Shown here: positions 6,141-13,594 of the stretch, piece by piece
Numbering within the stretch: position 1 is the stretch's first letter
Layout of the letters: each line of letters begins with the position of its first letter
From: CAYTZH01 sp964442285
GTDB taxonomy: Bacteria; Myxococcota_A; UBA9160; JAFDET01
Length of the DNA: 19,371 bases
Assembly: GCA_964442285.1 (NCBI GenBank)
Contig: CAYTZH010000063.1
Location: 1 to 19,371, forward strand
Direction: 5' to 3'
Notes under the pieces: generated by a model
The model's input: only the letters and a program-made list of their open reading frames with translations
What the model was told of the DNA's origin: nothing
Database searches by the model: none
Made by a program: the position numbers and the translations under genes

Positions 6141-6646
6141 GGCCCGGGGTCCAACGGCGCCGAGCGCGCCCGCACCAGCAGGTCGAGCGCCCGGGCCAGC
6201 GCCTCCGCTTCCTCGGCGTCGGCGGCCGCCAGGTGGGCCGGGTCCGGTCGATCCTGGAGCCGGAGCTGGATCTCGGCGCCGAAGAGCCAGCGCCGGGCGC
6301 GCACCCCGTCGATCTCCTCGATCTGCACGTGCAGGATGTGGGGGCCCGTGCGCACCGGCCGCTCCACGACGACCGGCTCGGCGGGTGCCCAGGGACTCCC
6401 CGCCCGGACGCGCCACTCGACGCGCTGACGCCACTCGGTGAGCCAGACCTCCATGCGCAGACCGCCGTCGACGAGCGAGAGGTCCGAGCGGCGCTCCGCC
6501 GCCTCGGCCAGGACGGCCACCGCCGCATCGAGGCTCTCGGGGCTCACGGGCGCCGGCGCCGGACCCGCCTGGGCACAGGCGGTGGCAACGCTCAGCAGCA
6601 GCGCAGGAAGGGAGCGTCGGCGGAACCTCGGAGAGCTTGCGGCCAT
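6125..6646 (-). CDS. Exported or lipid-anchored hypothetical protein
   Basis: A 173-residue unknown. Arginines (RFRRR) are followed by the hydrophobic segment SLPALLLSVATACAQAG, a signal peptide. The Cys at position 25 sits in VATAC, a weak lipobox, so it could be a lipoprotein or be cleaved after CAQA. The mature part contains a helical region, then beta-rich segments (LRMEVWLTEWRQRVEWRV, HILHVQIEEID, LFGAEIQLRLQD). It ends in a long alanine-rich helix and a proline-rich tail. The start ATG 6646 has GGAGG four bases upstream. It lies 22 bp after the ABC ATPase stop and is probably the last gene of that operon. A role accessory to the importer is only suggested by position. Its end overlaps the convergent glycosyltransferase by 16 bp. 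Confidence 0.72.
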   Translation of the reverse strand: MAASSPRFRRRSLPALLLSVATACAQAGPAPAPVSPESLDAAVAVLAEAAERRSDLSLVDGGLRMEVWLTEWRQRVEWRVRAGSPWAPAEPVVVERPVRTGPHILHVQIEEIDGVRARRWLFGAEIQLRLQDRPDPAHLAAADAEEAEALARALDLLVRARSAPLDPGPQPTR

Positions 6647-6668
6647 GGAGCCTCCGGACCAACGGAGT

Positions 6669-7760
6669 CTAGCCCTGGATCCGGAGCCCGGTCGCGGCGT
6701 CGAACAGGTGCAGCCGCTCGGGCGGCACGCGCACCCGCACTCCCACCGTCTCCCCGACCCGGAACGGATGGGTCAGGTCCGCGGATACCACGAGCGGCAT
6801 CCCGCCGGCGAGCCGCAGGTGCAGACGCTGCTCGGGCCCGAGCAGCTCCACCACCTCCACCCGTCCCGGAAAGGTGCCCGCCCGCTCGGGATCCACGAGC
6901 TCGAAGGCGCGCGGGCGCAGGCCGACCACGACTGCGCCCCGATGTCCGCCCTCGAGCCCGGGCGCCACCTCCGCGGCGAGGCCGCGCGCGCAGGCCCGGA
7001 GGGTCGCGCCTTCGGCCACCAGCTCGGCCTCCAGCAGGTTCATCGCCGGGGATCCGATGAAGCCCGCCACGAAGACGTCCGCCGGTCGCTCGTACACCTC
7101 GAGCGGCGGACCGACCTGGTGCAGGCGGCCGTCGCGCAGCACCGCGATCCGGTCGCCCAGGGTCATGGCCTCCTCCTGGTCGTGGGTGACGTAGAGCATG
7201 GTCGCGCCGAGCTCGGCGTGGAGCCGCGCCAGCTCCGCGCGGGTGCGAGCGCGCAGCGCCGCGTCGAGATTCGAGAGGGGCTCGTCCAGCAGGAAGGCCG
7301 CGGGCTCACGCACCAGCGCACGCCCCAGGGCCACCCGCTGTCGCTGACCGCCCGAGAGCGCGGCCGGGCGCCGCTCCAGGAACGCCGCCAGGTCGAGCCG
7401 CGCCGCCGCCGCCTCCACGCGCCGGGCGATCTCGCTGGGTGCCAGCCGGCGCAGGCGCAGGGCGAAGGCCAGATTCTCCCGAACGGTCTTGTGGGGATAG
7501 AGCGCGTAGCTCTGGAACACCATGGCGACGTCGCGCTCCTGGGGCGAGAGGGCGGAGACCTCGCGCTCGCCGATCCAGAGCCGCCCCGCGCTCGCGCGCT
7601 CCAGGCCCGCCACCAGGCGGAGCGCGGTGGACTTGCCGCAGCCCGAGGGACCCACCAGCACCAGCAGCTCGCCGTCGCCCACGTCGAGGTCGAGGCCGTG
7701 CAGGGCCACGGCGCCCCCCGGCCAGACCTTGCGGAGCCCCTCGAAGCGCACCCCCGCCAC
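6669..7760 (-). CDS. ABC importer ATPase, MalK/UgpC/MsmK type
   Basis: A 363-residue cytoplasmic ATPase that powers the permeases encoded just upstream. Visible elements in order are Walker A VGPSGCGKST (36-45), Q-loop Gln83 in VFQSYALYPH, signature LSGGQRQRVALGRAL (135-149), Walker B AAFLLDEPLSNLD (154-166) and H-loop YVTHDQEEAMTLGDR (190-204). The GSPAMNLLEAEL hinge and a C-terminal regulatory/TOBE domain follow (about 235-363; VGLRPRAFEL, VVELLGPEQRLHLRL). This is the CUT1 architecture for oligosaccharides or glycerol-3-phosphate. The start GTG 7760 lies 3 bp after the MalG stop; GTG 7751 is an alternative. Such ATPases often serve several importers. Substrate cannot be read from the sequence. 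Confidence 0.95.
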   Translation of the reverse strand: MAGVRFEGLRKVWPGGAVALHGLDLDVGDGELLVLVGPSGCGKSTALRLVAGLERASAGRLWIGEREVSALSPQERDVAMVFQSYALYPHKTVRENLAFALRLRRLAPSEIARRVEAAAARLDLAAFLERRPAALSGGQRQRVALGRALVREPAAFLLDEPLSNLDAALRARTRAELARLHAELGATMLYVTHDQEEAMTLGDRIAVLRDGRLHQVGPPLEVYERPADVFVAGFIGSPAMNLLEAELVAEGATLRACARGLAAEVAPGLEGGHRGAVVVGLRPRAFELVDPERAGTFPGRVEVVELLGPEQRLHLRLAGGMPLVVSADLTHPFRVGETVGVRVRVPPERLHLFDAATGLRIQG

Positions 7761-7763
7761 GCC

Positions 7764-8600
7764 CTACCCCTTCACCGCGCCGGCGGTGAGGCCCTGGACG
7801 ATGCGGCGCTGCAGCGCGAGCACCAGCAGGGTGACCGGCGCCGTGGCCACCAACGCGGCCGCGAGCACCTGTCCCCAGGGCACCTGGTAGCGGCCGCGGA
7901 ACAGCGCGATCGCCACGGGCACGGTCTGGGTGTCGGGCCCCAGGCTGAACGAGAGCGCGAAGAGAAACTCGTTCCAGCAGTAGACGAAGGTGAGGATGGC
8001 GGTCGCCGCCAGCCCGGGCAGCGCCAGGGGCAGCACCACCTCGGCGAGCACCCGCAGGCGACCGGCCCCGTCCACGGCGGCGGCCTCCTCGAGCTCGGCC
8101 GGAAGCTGGCGGAAGTAGCCGACGAGCATCCACACCGTGAGCGGCAGCGCGAAGGTGAGGTAGGGGAAGACGAGCCCCTGGAGGGTGTCGATCCAGCCCA
8201 GGCTGCGCAGCAGCTGATAGAGCGGGGAGACGATCGCGATCTGGGGGAACATGCTCACCGCCAGCACGCCGGCGAGCAGCAGTCCGCGCCCCCGGAAGCG
8301 CATCCGGGCCAGGGCGTAGGCGCACAGGGATCCGAGCAGGACGCAGAGCAGCGTCGTGGTGGCCGCCACCGCGAAGGAGTTCCGCAGCGGCAGCCAGAAG
8401 CGGCGCTCGTCGAAGAGCGCCCGGTAGTGATCGAGCACGAAGGGGTCCGGCCAGAGGGGCGGCGACGCGAACAGGCGCGCCTCCGGCGAGACCGAGGCCA
8501 CGGCCACCAGGTAGAGGGGCGCCACGAGCAGCCCCAGCCCCAGGGCCGCCGCGGCCCCCGCCGCCCACGCGAGCCGGTCCCCGGCGCTCACGCTGCGCAC
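7764..8600 (-). CDS. ABC importer permease, MalG/UgpE type
   Basis: An inner-membrane permease subunit of 278 residues with about six transmembrane helices, beginning AAAALGLGLLVAPLYLVAVA (16-35). The EAA loop that docks the ATPase is EEAAAVDGAGRLRVLAEVVL (171-190), followed by PLALPG. The C-terminus GLTAGAVKG is the well-known MalG-family ending. The periplasmic segment VSPEARLFASPPLWPDPF and the later WNEFLFALSF also match CUT1 MalG-like permeases. The start is GTG 8600, one base after the MalF stop, so the two are translationally coupled. It pairs with the MalF-like subunit (8602-9564) as the heterodimeric channel. Confidence 0.94.
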   Translation of the reverse strand: MRSVSAGDRLAWAAGAAAALGLGLLVAPLYLVAVASVSPEARLFASPPLWPDPFVLDHYRALFDERRFWLPLRNSFAVAATTTLLCVLLGSLCAYALARMRFRGRGLLLAGVLAVSMFPQIAIVSPLYQLLRSLGWIDTLQGLVFPYLTFALPLTVWMLVGYFRQLPAELEEAAAVDGAGRLRVLAEVVLPLALPGLAATAILTFVYCWNEFLFALSFSLGPDTQTVPVAIALFRGRYQVPWGQVLAAALVATAPVTLLVLALQRRIVQGLTAGAVKG

Positions 8601-8601
8601 C

Positions 8602-9564
8602 TCACGCGGCGTCCTCGCGGCCTAGCAGGCGGATGCCCGCCAGGGCCACGAGGAAGCTCGCGAGGAACACGAGCATGGCCAGGGCCGAGCCGTAGCCGAA
8701 GCGGAGGCTCTGCAGGAGGGCGGCGAAGGAGGTGAGCGCAATGGGCTCGGTGGCCGTGCCCGGCCCGCCCGCCGTCAGCACGTAGATCAGGTCGAAGACG
8801 CGCAGGGCGTCGAGCAGCCGGAAGACCAGCGCCACGCCGAGGGCCGGCCGCAGCCGGGGCAGGACCACGTGCCAGAGCTCCTGGACGGGACCGGCCCCGT
8901 CCACCCGCGCGGCCTCCCGCAGGCTGGGATCGACGCCCTGGAGACCGGCGAGAAGCAGCAGGGCCACGAACGGCGTCGTCTTCCAGACGTCCGCCAGGAC
9001 CACCGGCACCCAGGCCAGCCAGGGGTCCGCCAGCCAGGCGCGGGGCGGGCCCGGCAACAGGTTCGCCGCCGCGCCGGGACCGTCGAAAAGGAAGCGCCAG
9101 ACCAGGGCCGCGACCACCGTGGGCAGGGCCCAGGGCACCAGGGCCGCCGCGCGGGCGAGCCCGCGGCCCCGACCCAGGGCGTCGAGGGCCAGCGCCAGGC
9201 CGAGCCCCAAGAGCATCTCCAGGCTCACCGTCGCCGCGGCGAAGCCGGCGGTGCGCGCCAGCGCGCCCAGCGCCCGCGGGTCCCCGAAGGCCTCGGCGTA
9301 GTTGGCCAGGCCCACGAAGCTGCGGCCGGCCTCGGGAAAGCGCAGGTCGTGGCGGTGGAGCGACTCCCAGAGCGTCCACGCGAGCGGGAACAGGGCCATG
9401 GCGGCGATCACCGCCACGGTGGGCAGCACGAACAGCCAGGCCTGTCGGACTTCGCTCGCCTCCCGCGACGAGAACCCTCGCGGCGGCTCGCTGCGCGCGG
9501 GCCCGGAAGGCCCGCTTGCCTGTCGGACTTCGCTCGCCTCCCGCGACGCCTCGCCGCTAGCCAT
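8602..9564 (-). CDS. ABC importer permease, MalF/UgpA type, with repeat-derived N-terminal extension
   Basis: The partner permease of 320 residues with about six membrane helices from residue 43 on (WLFVLPTVAVIAAMALFPLA). The EAA loop is LREAARVDGAGPVQELWHVV (215-234), then LPRLRP. The sequence MVFLASFLVALAGIRLL closes the domain. The first 42 residues are not typical of MalF. SREASEVRQA occurs twice (7-16 and 33-42), encoded by two identical 31-bp DNA repeats 78 bp apart, with a Pro/Gly-rich linker between. ATG 9564 is the only usable start, because no in-frame ATG or GTG occurs before the first helix, so the extension is probably translated. The start overlaps the binding-protein stop by 8 bp. 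Confidence 0.93.
   Translation of the reverse strand: MASGEASREASEVRQASGPSGPARSEPPRGFSSREASEVRQAWLFVLPTVAVIAAMALFPLAWTLWESLHRHDLRFPEAGRSFVGLANYAEAFGDPRALGALARTAGFAAATVSLEMLLGLGLALALDALGRGRGLARAAALVPWALPTVVAALVWRFLFDGPGAAANLLPGPPRAWLADPWLAWVPVVLADVWKTTPFVALLLLAGLQGVDPSLREAARVDGAGPVQELWHVVLPRLRPALGVALVFRLLDALRVFDLIYVLTAGGPGTATEPIALTSFAALLQSLRFGYGSALAMLVFLASFLVALAGIRLLGREDAA
9440..9548. repeat. Two exact 31-bp direct repeats flanking a GC hairpin, inside the MalF-like gene
   Basis: The same 31 bp occur at 9440-9470 and 9518-9548, 78 bp apart (a multiple of three, so in frame). The core on the plus strand is CTGTCGGACTTCGCTCGCCT. Between them GCGGGCC-CGGAA-GGCCCGC (9497-9515) is a perfect 7-bp stem with a 5-base loop. 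The arrangement resembles a REP/MITE-like dispersed element that has entered the 5' end of a coding sequence. No second locus is visible in this window, so dispersal is inference. Confidence 0.8.
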
Positions 9565-10867
9565 CGGGGACGCGGTCGAGCACGGCCGCCATTCCCTCGG
9601 CGGCCTGGGCCAGCGCGACCTCCACCGAGACCTGCCCCGAGAGCGCCCGGTGCAGCGGGATCTGCAGCGCCTGGGAGAGCTCGGCGTACACGGGCGTGGG
9701 CGGCCGCGGGACCGCCCGCTCGATCACGGCGCGGGCGGCGGCGGGCGCCACGGGCAGCACGCCCTCCAGGCTGCCATCGGCGTAGAGCGACGGGCGCGGC
9801 GGGTACTGCCCCGCGCCGGCGGCGCGCTCCCGCATCTGCGCCGGCGCGGTCAGGAACTGGACCAGGGCCCAGGCCGCCTCGGGAACGTCGCTGGCGGCGT
9901 TGAGCGCCAGCTGCCCGCCGCCGAGGGCGGCGCTGGGCTCGCCGGCCGGAGCGCCGGGCATGGGCGACACGGCGAAGCGACCCACCACCCGGGACTCCTC
10001 CGGGTCCTCCAGCAGGGGCGCGGCGTAGGGCCAGTTGCGCATGAACGCGGCCCCCCCGTTCTGGAACACGAAGCGCGCCTGCTCCTCCTGCCAGGTGAGC
10101 ACGTCCGTCGGCGAGGCGCCGCCCTCCGCCACGGCGTCGCGCAGGAAGGCCAGCGCGTCGCGTCCCGCCGGCGAGTCGACCGCGGGCCGGCCCGAGGCGT
10201 CGAGGAGGCGGCCGCCGAAGCCGGCGAGCACCTCGAGGAAGACGGTGACCAGCCCCTCGTAGCGCGCCCCCTGCCAGACGAAGCCTTCGGGCGCGCGCCC
10301 GTCCCGCCGGGCGGCGGCGGCAGACTCGGCCAGCGCCGCCAGGCTCTCCGGCGGCCCGTCGAAGAGATCGGTCCGCCAGTAGAGCATCCCCACGTCCACG
10401 AACCAGGGCACGGCGAACAGACGCCCCCGCCAGCGATTGGCGGCGAGGGTGGCCGGGAAGAAGTCGCTCGCGTCCACCCCCAGCTCGTCGAGCGGGCGGA
10501 TCCAGCCCGCCGCGGCGAACTCGGCGGTCCAGATCACGTCGAGCTGGAGCACGTCCGGGTCGGGCGCCCGGGCGTTCAGCCACTGGACGTAGAGCTGGTG
10601 ACGCTGGTCCGCGTTGTCCGGCGTCGTCTGGATCTCGACCCGCACGTCGGGCCGCTGCGCCTCGAAGCGCGCGACCTGCTGCTCGAGCAGGCTGCGCTCG
10701 GCGCCGAGGGCGCTCCCGGGGAAGGTGACCACCGTCGGGGCGTCCGCGTCCCGCCCCTCGCCACCACAGGCCACGAGGCCCGCGGGCAGCGCGGCCAGCA
10801 GGGCCAGCGCGAGGCCGAGGGCCGGGAGCGCTAGCCCAGGGCGTAGAGGCGGGCGCAGTTGTCCCAC
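9557..10867 (-). CDS. ABC importer substrate-binding lipoprotein, family 1 (MalE/UgpB-like)
   Basis: A 436-residue periplasmic binding protein. GTG 10867 gives a basic start (MGQLRPPLRPG), a long hydrophobic core and a perfect lipobox LVAC with Cys34 as the lipid-modified residue. The mature chain has the family 1 layout: VVTFPGSALGAERSLLEQQVARFEAQRPDVRVEI, then TTPDNADQRHQLYVQWLNA and DVLQLDVIWTAEFAAAGWIRPLDEL. These are followed by LFAVPWFVDVGMLYWRTDLF, then FVWQGARYEGLVTVFLEVLAGFGG and FMRNWPYAAPLL, as in sugar binders such as ThuE/LacE-type proteins. The start lies 37 bp inside the amidohydrolase gene, with AAGG upstream, so it is coupled to it. It should deliver substrate to the MalF/MalG pair. 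Aromatic residues are frequent, as in sugar sites, but the ligand is not identifiable. Confidence 0.93.
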   Translation of the reverse strand: MGQLRPPLRPGLALPALGLALALLAALPAGLVACGGEGRDADAPTVVTFPGSALGAERSLLEQQVARFEAQRPDVRVEIQTTPDNADQRHQLYVQWLNARAPDPDVLQLDVIWTAEFAAAGWIRPLDELGVDASDFFPATLAANRWRGRLFAVPWFVDVGMLYWRTDLFDGPPESLAALAESAAAARRDGRAPEGFVWQGARYEGLVTVFLEVLAGFGGRLLDASGRPAVDSPAGRDALAFLRDAVAEGGASPTDVLTWQEEQARFVFQNGGAAFMRNWPYAAPLLEDPEESRVVGRFAVSPMPGAPAGEPSAALGGGQLALNAASDVPEAAWALVQFLTAPAQMRERAAGAGQYPPRPSLYADGSLEGVLPVAPAAARAVIERAVPRPPTPVYAELSQALQIPLHRALSGQVSVEVALAQAAEGMAAVLDRVPDG

Positions 10868-11967
10868 AGCACCTTGCGCTTGGTTTCCTGGGAGACACCC
10901 GGGAGGCCCAGGAAGGTCTCCATGGCGCGGGGGTAGGCGGAATCGTCGTGGGGCCAGTCGCTGGAGATCACGAAGTTGTCGTCGCCCACCTGCTCCACCA
11001 CCCGGGCCAGGTTCGCCTCGTCCGGCTCCACCGCCACCCAGCAGTGGTCGCCGAAGTACTCGCTCGGGCGTCGCGCGAGCCGCGCGCGGTCGGCATGCCC
11101 GAGCTTCTCGAACTCCTCGTCGAGACGCCAGAGCCACCAGGGCACCCAGCCGCAGCTCCCCTCCAGGAAGGCCGCGCGCAGCCGGGGGAAGCGGTCGAAG
11201 ACCCCACCCGTGATGAGGCCGCCCATGGCGAGCATCAGCTCCAGGGGATGTCCGGCGGCGTGCATCAGCATGAGGTTGTCGAGGTAGCGATTGCCGAGGT
11301 GCTCCTGGTAGGCGCCCTGGAGGCCGTGGAAGGCGAGGGGCACGCCCAGGTCGCAGGCGGTCTGCCACAGCGGGTCGTAGGCCTCGTCGTACCAGGGGCG
11401 CTTCGCCACCGGGTTGGAGGGCAGCACGATCGCCACGTGGCCCCGCTCGCCGACGGCGTACTCCGCCTCGGCCGCGGCGAGGCGCGGGTCCTGGCACGGG
11501 ACCAGGGCCGTGGCCTTGATGCGCTCCGGCGCCTCGTCGCTGCGATCCGCGGCCCAGCGGTTCCAGGCCCGACACAGGGCGGCGGCGAAGGCCGGGTCCT
11601 GGTCGTCGTCGGCGATCACGTGGCTGCCGATGGTGCGGAAGGTGACCGCCAGATCGATGCCCTCGACGTCCATGGCGTCCAGCTGACTCTTGGCGTCGAA
11701 GCGCCGGCGCATGGCCTCGTCGTAGCGTCGGAACTTCTCGTGGCCCTGGTCGTAGCGGGCCTTGTTGAGGTGGGCCCGCTTGGGATGGTCCGACCAGGCG
11801 GGGTAGAAGCGCCCGTTGCACTGCCAGGTGTAGTTGCCGCTGGCGGGGACCTGGGCGATTCCCGGCGCCCGGTCGCGATGGGCGGCGTCGAGGTACTCGA
11901 CCCAGAGGTCGGGCATCTCCATCACGTGCATGTCCGAGTCGATGATGCGGAAGCCGTCGCGGGCCAT
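10831..11967 (-). CDS. Amidohydrolase, Amidohydro_2 (ACMSD-like) family
   Basis: A metal-dependent TIM-barrel enzyme of 378 residues, in the family that includes ACMSD, gamma-resorcylate decarboxylase and related hydrolases. The N-terminal metal motif is IIDSDMHVMEMPD (8-20), with Asp12 and His14. Later ligands are His214 (LAFHG), His236/His240 (MHAAGHP) and Asp337 (ISSDWPHDDS). RFPRLRAAFLEGSCGWVPW (259-277) and the C-terminal DNCARLYAL are family hallmarks. ATG 11967 has GGAGGAACC upstream and a perfect TATAAT some 32 bases upstream; the open frame to 12363 is read-through of the P450 antisense. It heads the ABC importer operon and lies back to back with a P450. Decarboxylase or C-N/C-C hydrolase activity is likely; the substrate is unknown. 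Confidence 0.92.
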   Translation of the reverse strand: MARDGFRIIDSDMHVMEMPDLWVEYLDAAHRDRAPGIAQVPASGNYTWQCNGRFYPAWSDHPKRAHLNKARYDQGHEKFRRYDEAMRRRFDAKSQLDAMDVEGIDLAVTFRTIGSHVIADDDQDPAFAAALCRAWNRWAADRSDEAPERIKATALVPCQDPRLAAAEAEYAVGERGHVAIVLPSNPVAKRPWYDEAYDPLWQTACDLGVPLAFHGLQGAYQEHLGNRYLDNLMLMHAAGHPLELMLAMGGLITGGVFDRFPRLRAAFLEGSCGWVPWWLWRLDEEFEKLGHADRARLARRPSEYFGDHCWVAVEPDEANLARVVEQVGDDNFVISSDWPHDDSAYPRAMETFLGLPGVSQETKRKVLWDNCARLYALG

Positions 11968-12181
11968 GGTTCCTCCGGGACGCGGGGCCGATCCGCGCAT
12001 TATATGAGCACCGGCGGTCGACCCGGAACCCCCGCGGGAAGATGCCCCTGTGCCGCGTCGGGGGTAAGCTCCGGACCGCACCGGCCCGCGCGTCCGGCGT
12101 CGCACCGGGCAGCCTGCACGCCGATCGGCTACAGCGCGCTCCGAGCCCGACCGAAGAGGAAAGCTGCCCGATGGTGGACCG
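11968..12181. other. 214-bp divergent promoter region between amidohydrolase and P450
   Basis: This is the longest gene-free stretch. It contains the minus-strand TATAAT (12004-11999), the plus-strand GGTAAGCT (12063-12070), and the small palindromes GGTCGACC (12016-12023) and CCCGCGGG (12031-12038). I see no RNA gene or terminator. A regulator site for the two divergent units is plausible but unproven. Confidence 0.5.
11999..12004 (-). promoter_or_regulatory. -10 box of the amidohydrolase-ABC operon
   Basis: The minus strand reads CTCATATAATGCGC, a perfect TATAAT in an otherwise GC-rich region. The start point should be near 11992, leaving a leader of about 25 nt with GGAGG before ATG 11967. 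No convincing -35 is found at 16-18 bp. This suggests activator dependence, and the palindrome GGTCGACC lies just upstream. Confidence 0.5.
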
Positions 12182-13525
12182 ATGAGCGAGACCGCCTGCG
12201 CCAGCCCGGCCGGCACGCGCCTTCCGCCGCGACTGAGCCGGCTGCGCTCCCTGCGCCTGGTCCTGGCGCGCGGGCGGGTGGACATGCTGACGCCCCTGCG
12301 CAGGATGCACGCGGAGTGCGGCTCCGCCGCGATGGTGGACCTCAGCCCCGTGATGCAGTCCATCTACCTGTTCGGTCCGGACGCCAACGCGCTGGTGCTC
12401 GCCGACCGCGAGGGCCGCTTCTCGGCCCAGAAGCCCTGGACCTGGATCATGGGGCGCATCTTCCGGGGCGGACTCCTGCTCCGGGACGGAGAGGACCACC
12501 GACACCACCGCCGGATCATGCACGCGGCCTTCACGCGCCGCGTCCTGCACGAGTACGCCGCGTTCATGGGGCCCCTGATCGAGACGGGGGTGGCCGGCTG
12601 GGACCGGCCGGACCTCCGCGCGTTCGGCGCGTTCAAGGCGCTGACCCTGGACATGGCGGCGGCCCTGTTCGTCGGAGCCGACCTGGGCCCGGCCAGCGAT
12701 CGGATGAATCGCGCCTTCGAGGACATGGTGGCCGCCTCCATGTCGCTCGTCCGCCTGCCCCTGCCGGGCCTCGAGTTCAACCGAGGACTGAAGGGACGCG
12801 CCTCTCTGGAGGATTACTTCCGCCAGCTCCTCCCCGAGCGACGCAGCAAGCCGGGGACGGACATGCTGTCCCGCCTCTGCCACGCCGAGGACGAGAGCGG
12901 GCATCGCTTCGACGACCAGGAGATCGTCGACCACATGATCTTCCTGATGATGGCCGCCCACGACACGACGACGAGCACCCTGACGTCGATGACCTACGAG
13001 CTCGCCGCCCACCCCGACTGGCAGGAGCGGATCCGCGAGGAGAGTCTCGCCCTCGACCGGCCCCACCTGGCCTTCGAGGACCTGGACGAGCTGCCCGGGC
13101 TCAGCGTCGTGCTGAAGGAGACCCTGCGCCGCTACCCGCCGCTCCCCGTGATTCCCCGGGTGGCCCTCCGCTCGTTCGAGTTCGAGGGCTACACCGTGCC
13201 GGAAGGCGCGATGGTCGTCGTGTCGCCGATCTTCAGCCACCACATGCCGGAGTGGTGGCGGGCGCCGCAGCTGTTCGACCCGGAGCGCTTCTCCCCCGCG
13301 CGCCAGGAGGACGCCCAGCACACGCATCTGTGGATTCCTTTCGGAGGCGGCGCCCACCACTGCCTGGGCTTCAAGTTCGCGGAGCTCCAGGTCAAGTCCA
13401 TCGTCCACCAGCTCGTGCGGCGCTACCGCTGGAGCGTTCCCACCGGCTACCGGATGCCGGTGCAGCAGGCGCCCATCTCCAAGCCCCGGGACGGCCTCCC
13501 GGTGACCTTCGAACGGATCCACTAG
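12182..13525 (+). CDS. Cytochrome P450
   Basis: A heme-thiolate monooxygenase of 447 residues, soluble, with no membrane anchor. Key elements are the C-helix region EDHRHHRRIMHAAF (104-117), the I-helix oxygen-activation motif AAHDTT (258-263, with Asp261-Thr262), K-helix ETLRR (Glu313, Arg316), the PERF motif (367-370) and the heme loop FGGGAHHCLG (387-396, with Cys394). The usual Gly of the I-helix AGxDTT is Ala, which is tolerated. The chain resembles CYP120/CYP51-like single-domain bacterial forms that need a separate ferredoxin and reductase, and none is encoded here. ATG 12182 follows GGTGGA; an ATG at 12171 is out of frame. Its divergent neighbour is the amidohydrolase and downstream lies an SRPBCC protein. 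The substrate, perhaps a sterol/terpenoid or xenobiotic, is open. Confidence 0.95.
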   Translation: MSETACASPAGTRLPPRLSRLRSLRLVLARGRVDMLTPLRRMHAECGSAAMVDLSPVMQSIYLFGPDANALVLADREGRFSAQKPWTWIMGRIFRGGLLLRDGEDHRHHRRIMHAAFTRRVLHEYAAFMGPLIETGVAGWDRPDLRAFGAFKALTLDMAAALFVGADLGPASDRMNRAFEDMVAASMSLVRLPLPGLEFNRGLKGRASLEDYFRQLLPERRSKPGTDMLSRLCHAEDESGHRFDDQEIVDHMIFLMMAAHDTTTSTLTSMTYELAAHPDWQERIREESLALDRPHLAFEDLDELPGLSVVLKETLRRYPPLPVIPRVALRSFEFEGYTVPEGAMVVVSPIFSHHMPEWWRAPQLFDPERFSPARQEDAQHTHLWIPFGGGAHHCLGFKFAELQVKSIVHQLVRRYRWSVPTGYRMPVQQAPISKPRDGLPVTFERIH

Positions 13526-13557
13526 CCGACGGAGGAGCGGACCCACCGGGCGACCGC

Positions 13558-13565
13558 GGTATGCT
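13558..13565 (+). promoter_or_regulatory. Possible -10 element GGTATGCT before the SRPBCC operon
   Basis: GGTATGCT ends 29 nt before the GTG start at 13595, inside the 69-bp gap after the P450 stop. The spacing suits a normal leader with the ribosome site GGAGGA. The -35 region (GCGGAC) is poor. It is the same octamer as at 4827-4834. Confidence 0.33.
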
Positions 13566-13594
13566 CTGCCCGGCTCATCGCCCGGAGGACAGCC

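Noticed and set aside
9195..9300. Possible mobile-element terminal repeats beyond the 31-bp pair in the MalF gene
   Set aside because: I found no further copy, target-site duplication or transposase frame around the pair in this window.
12364..12780. Minus-strand 138-codon frame within the P450 gene
   Set aside because: It is antisense to the conserved P450 coding region, with no ribosome site and no recognisable domain.
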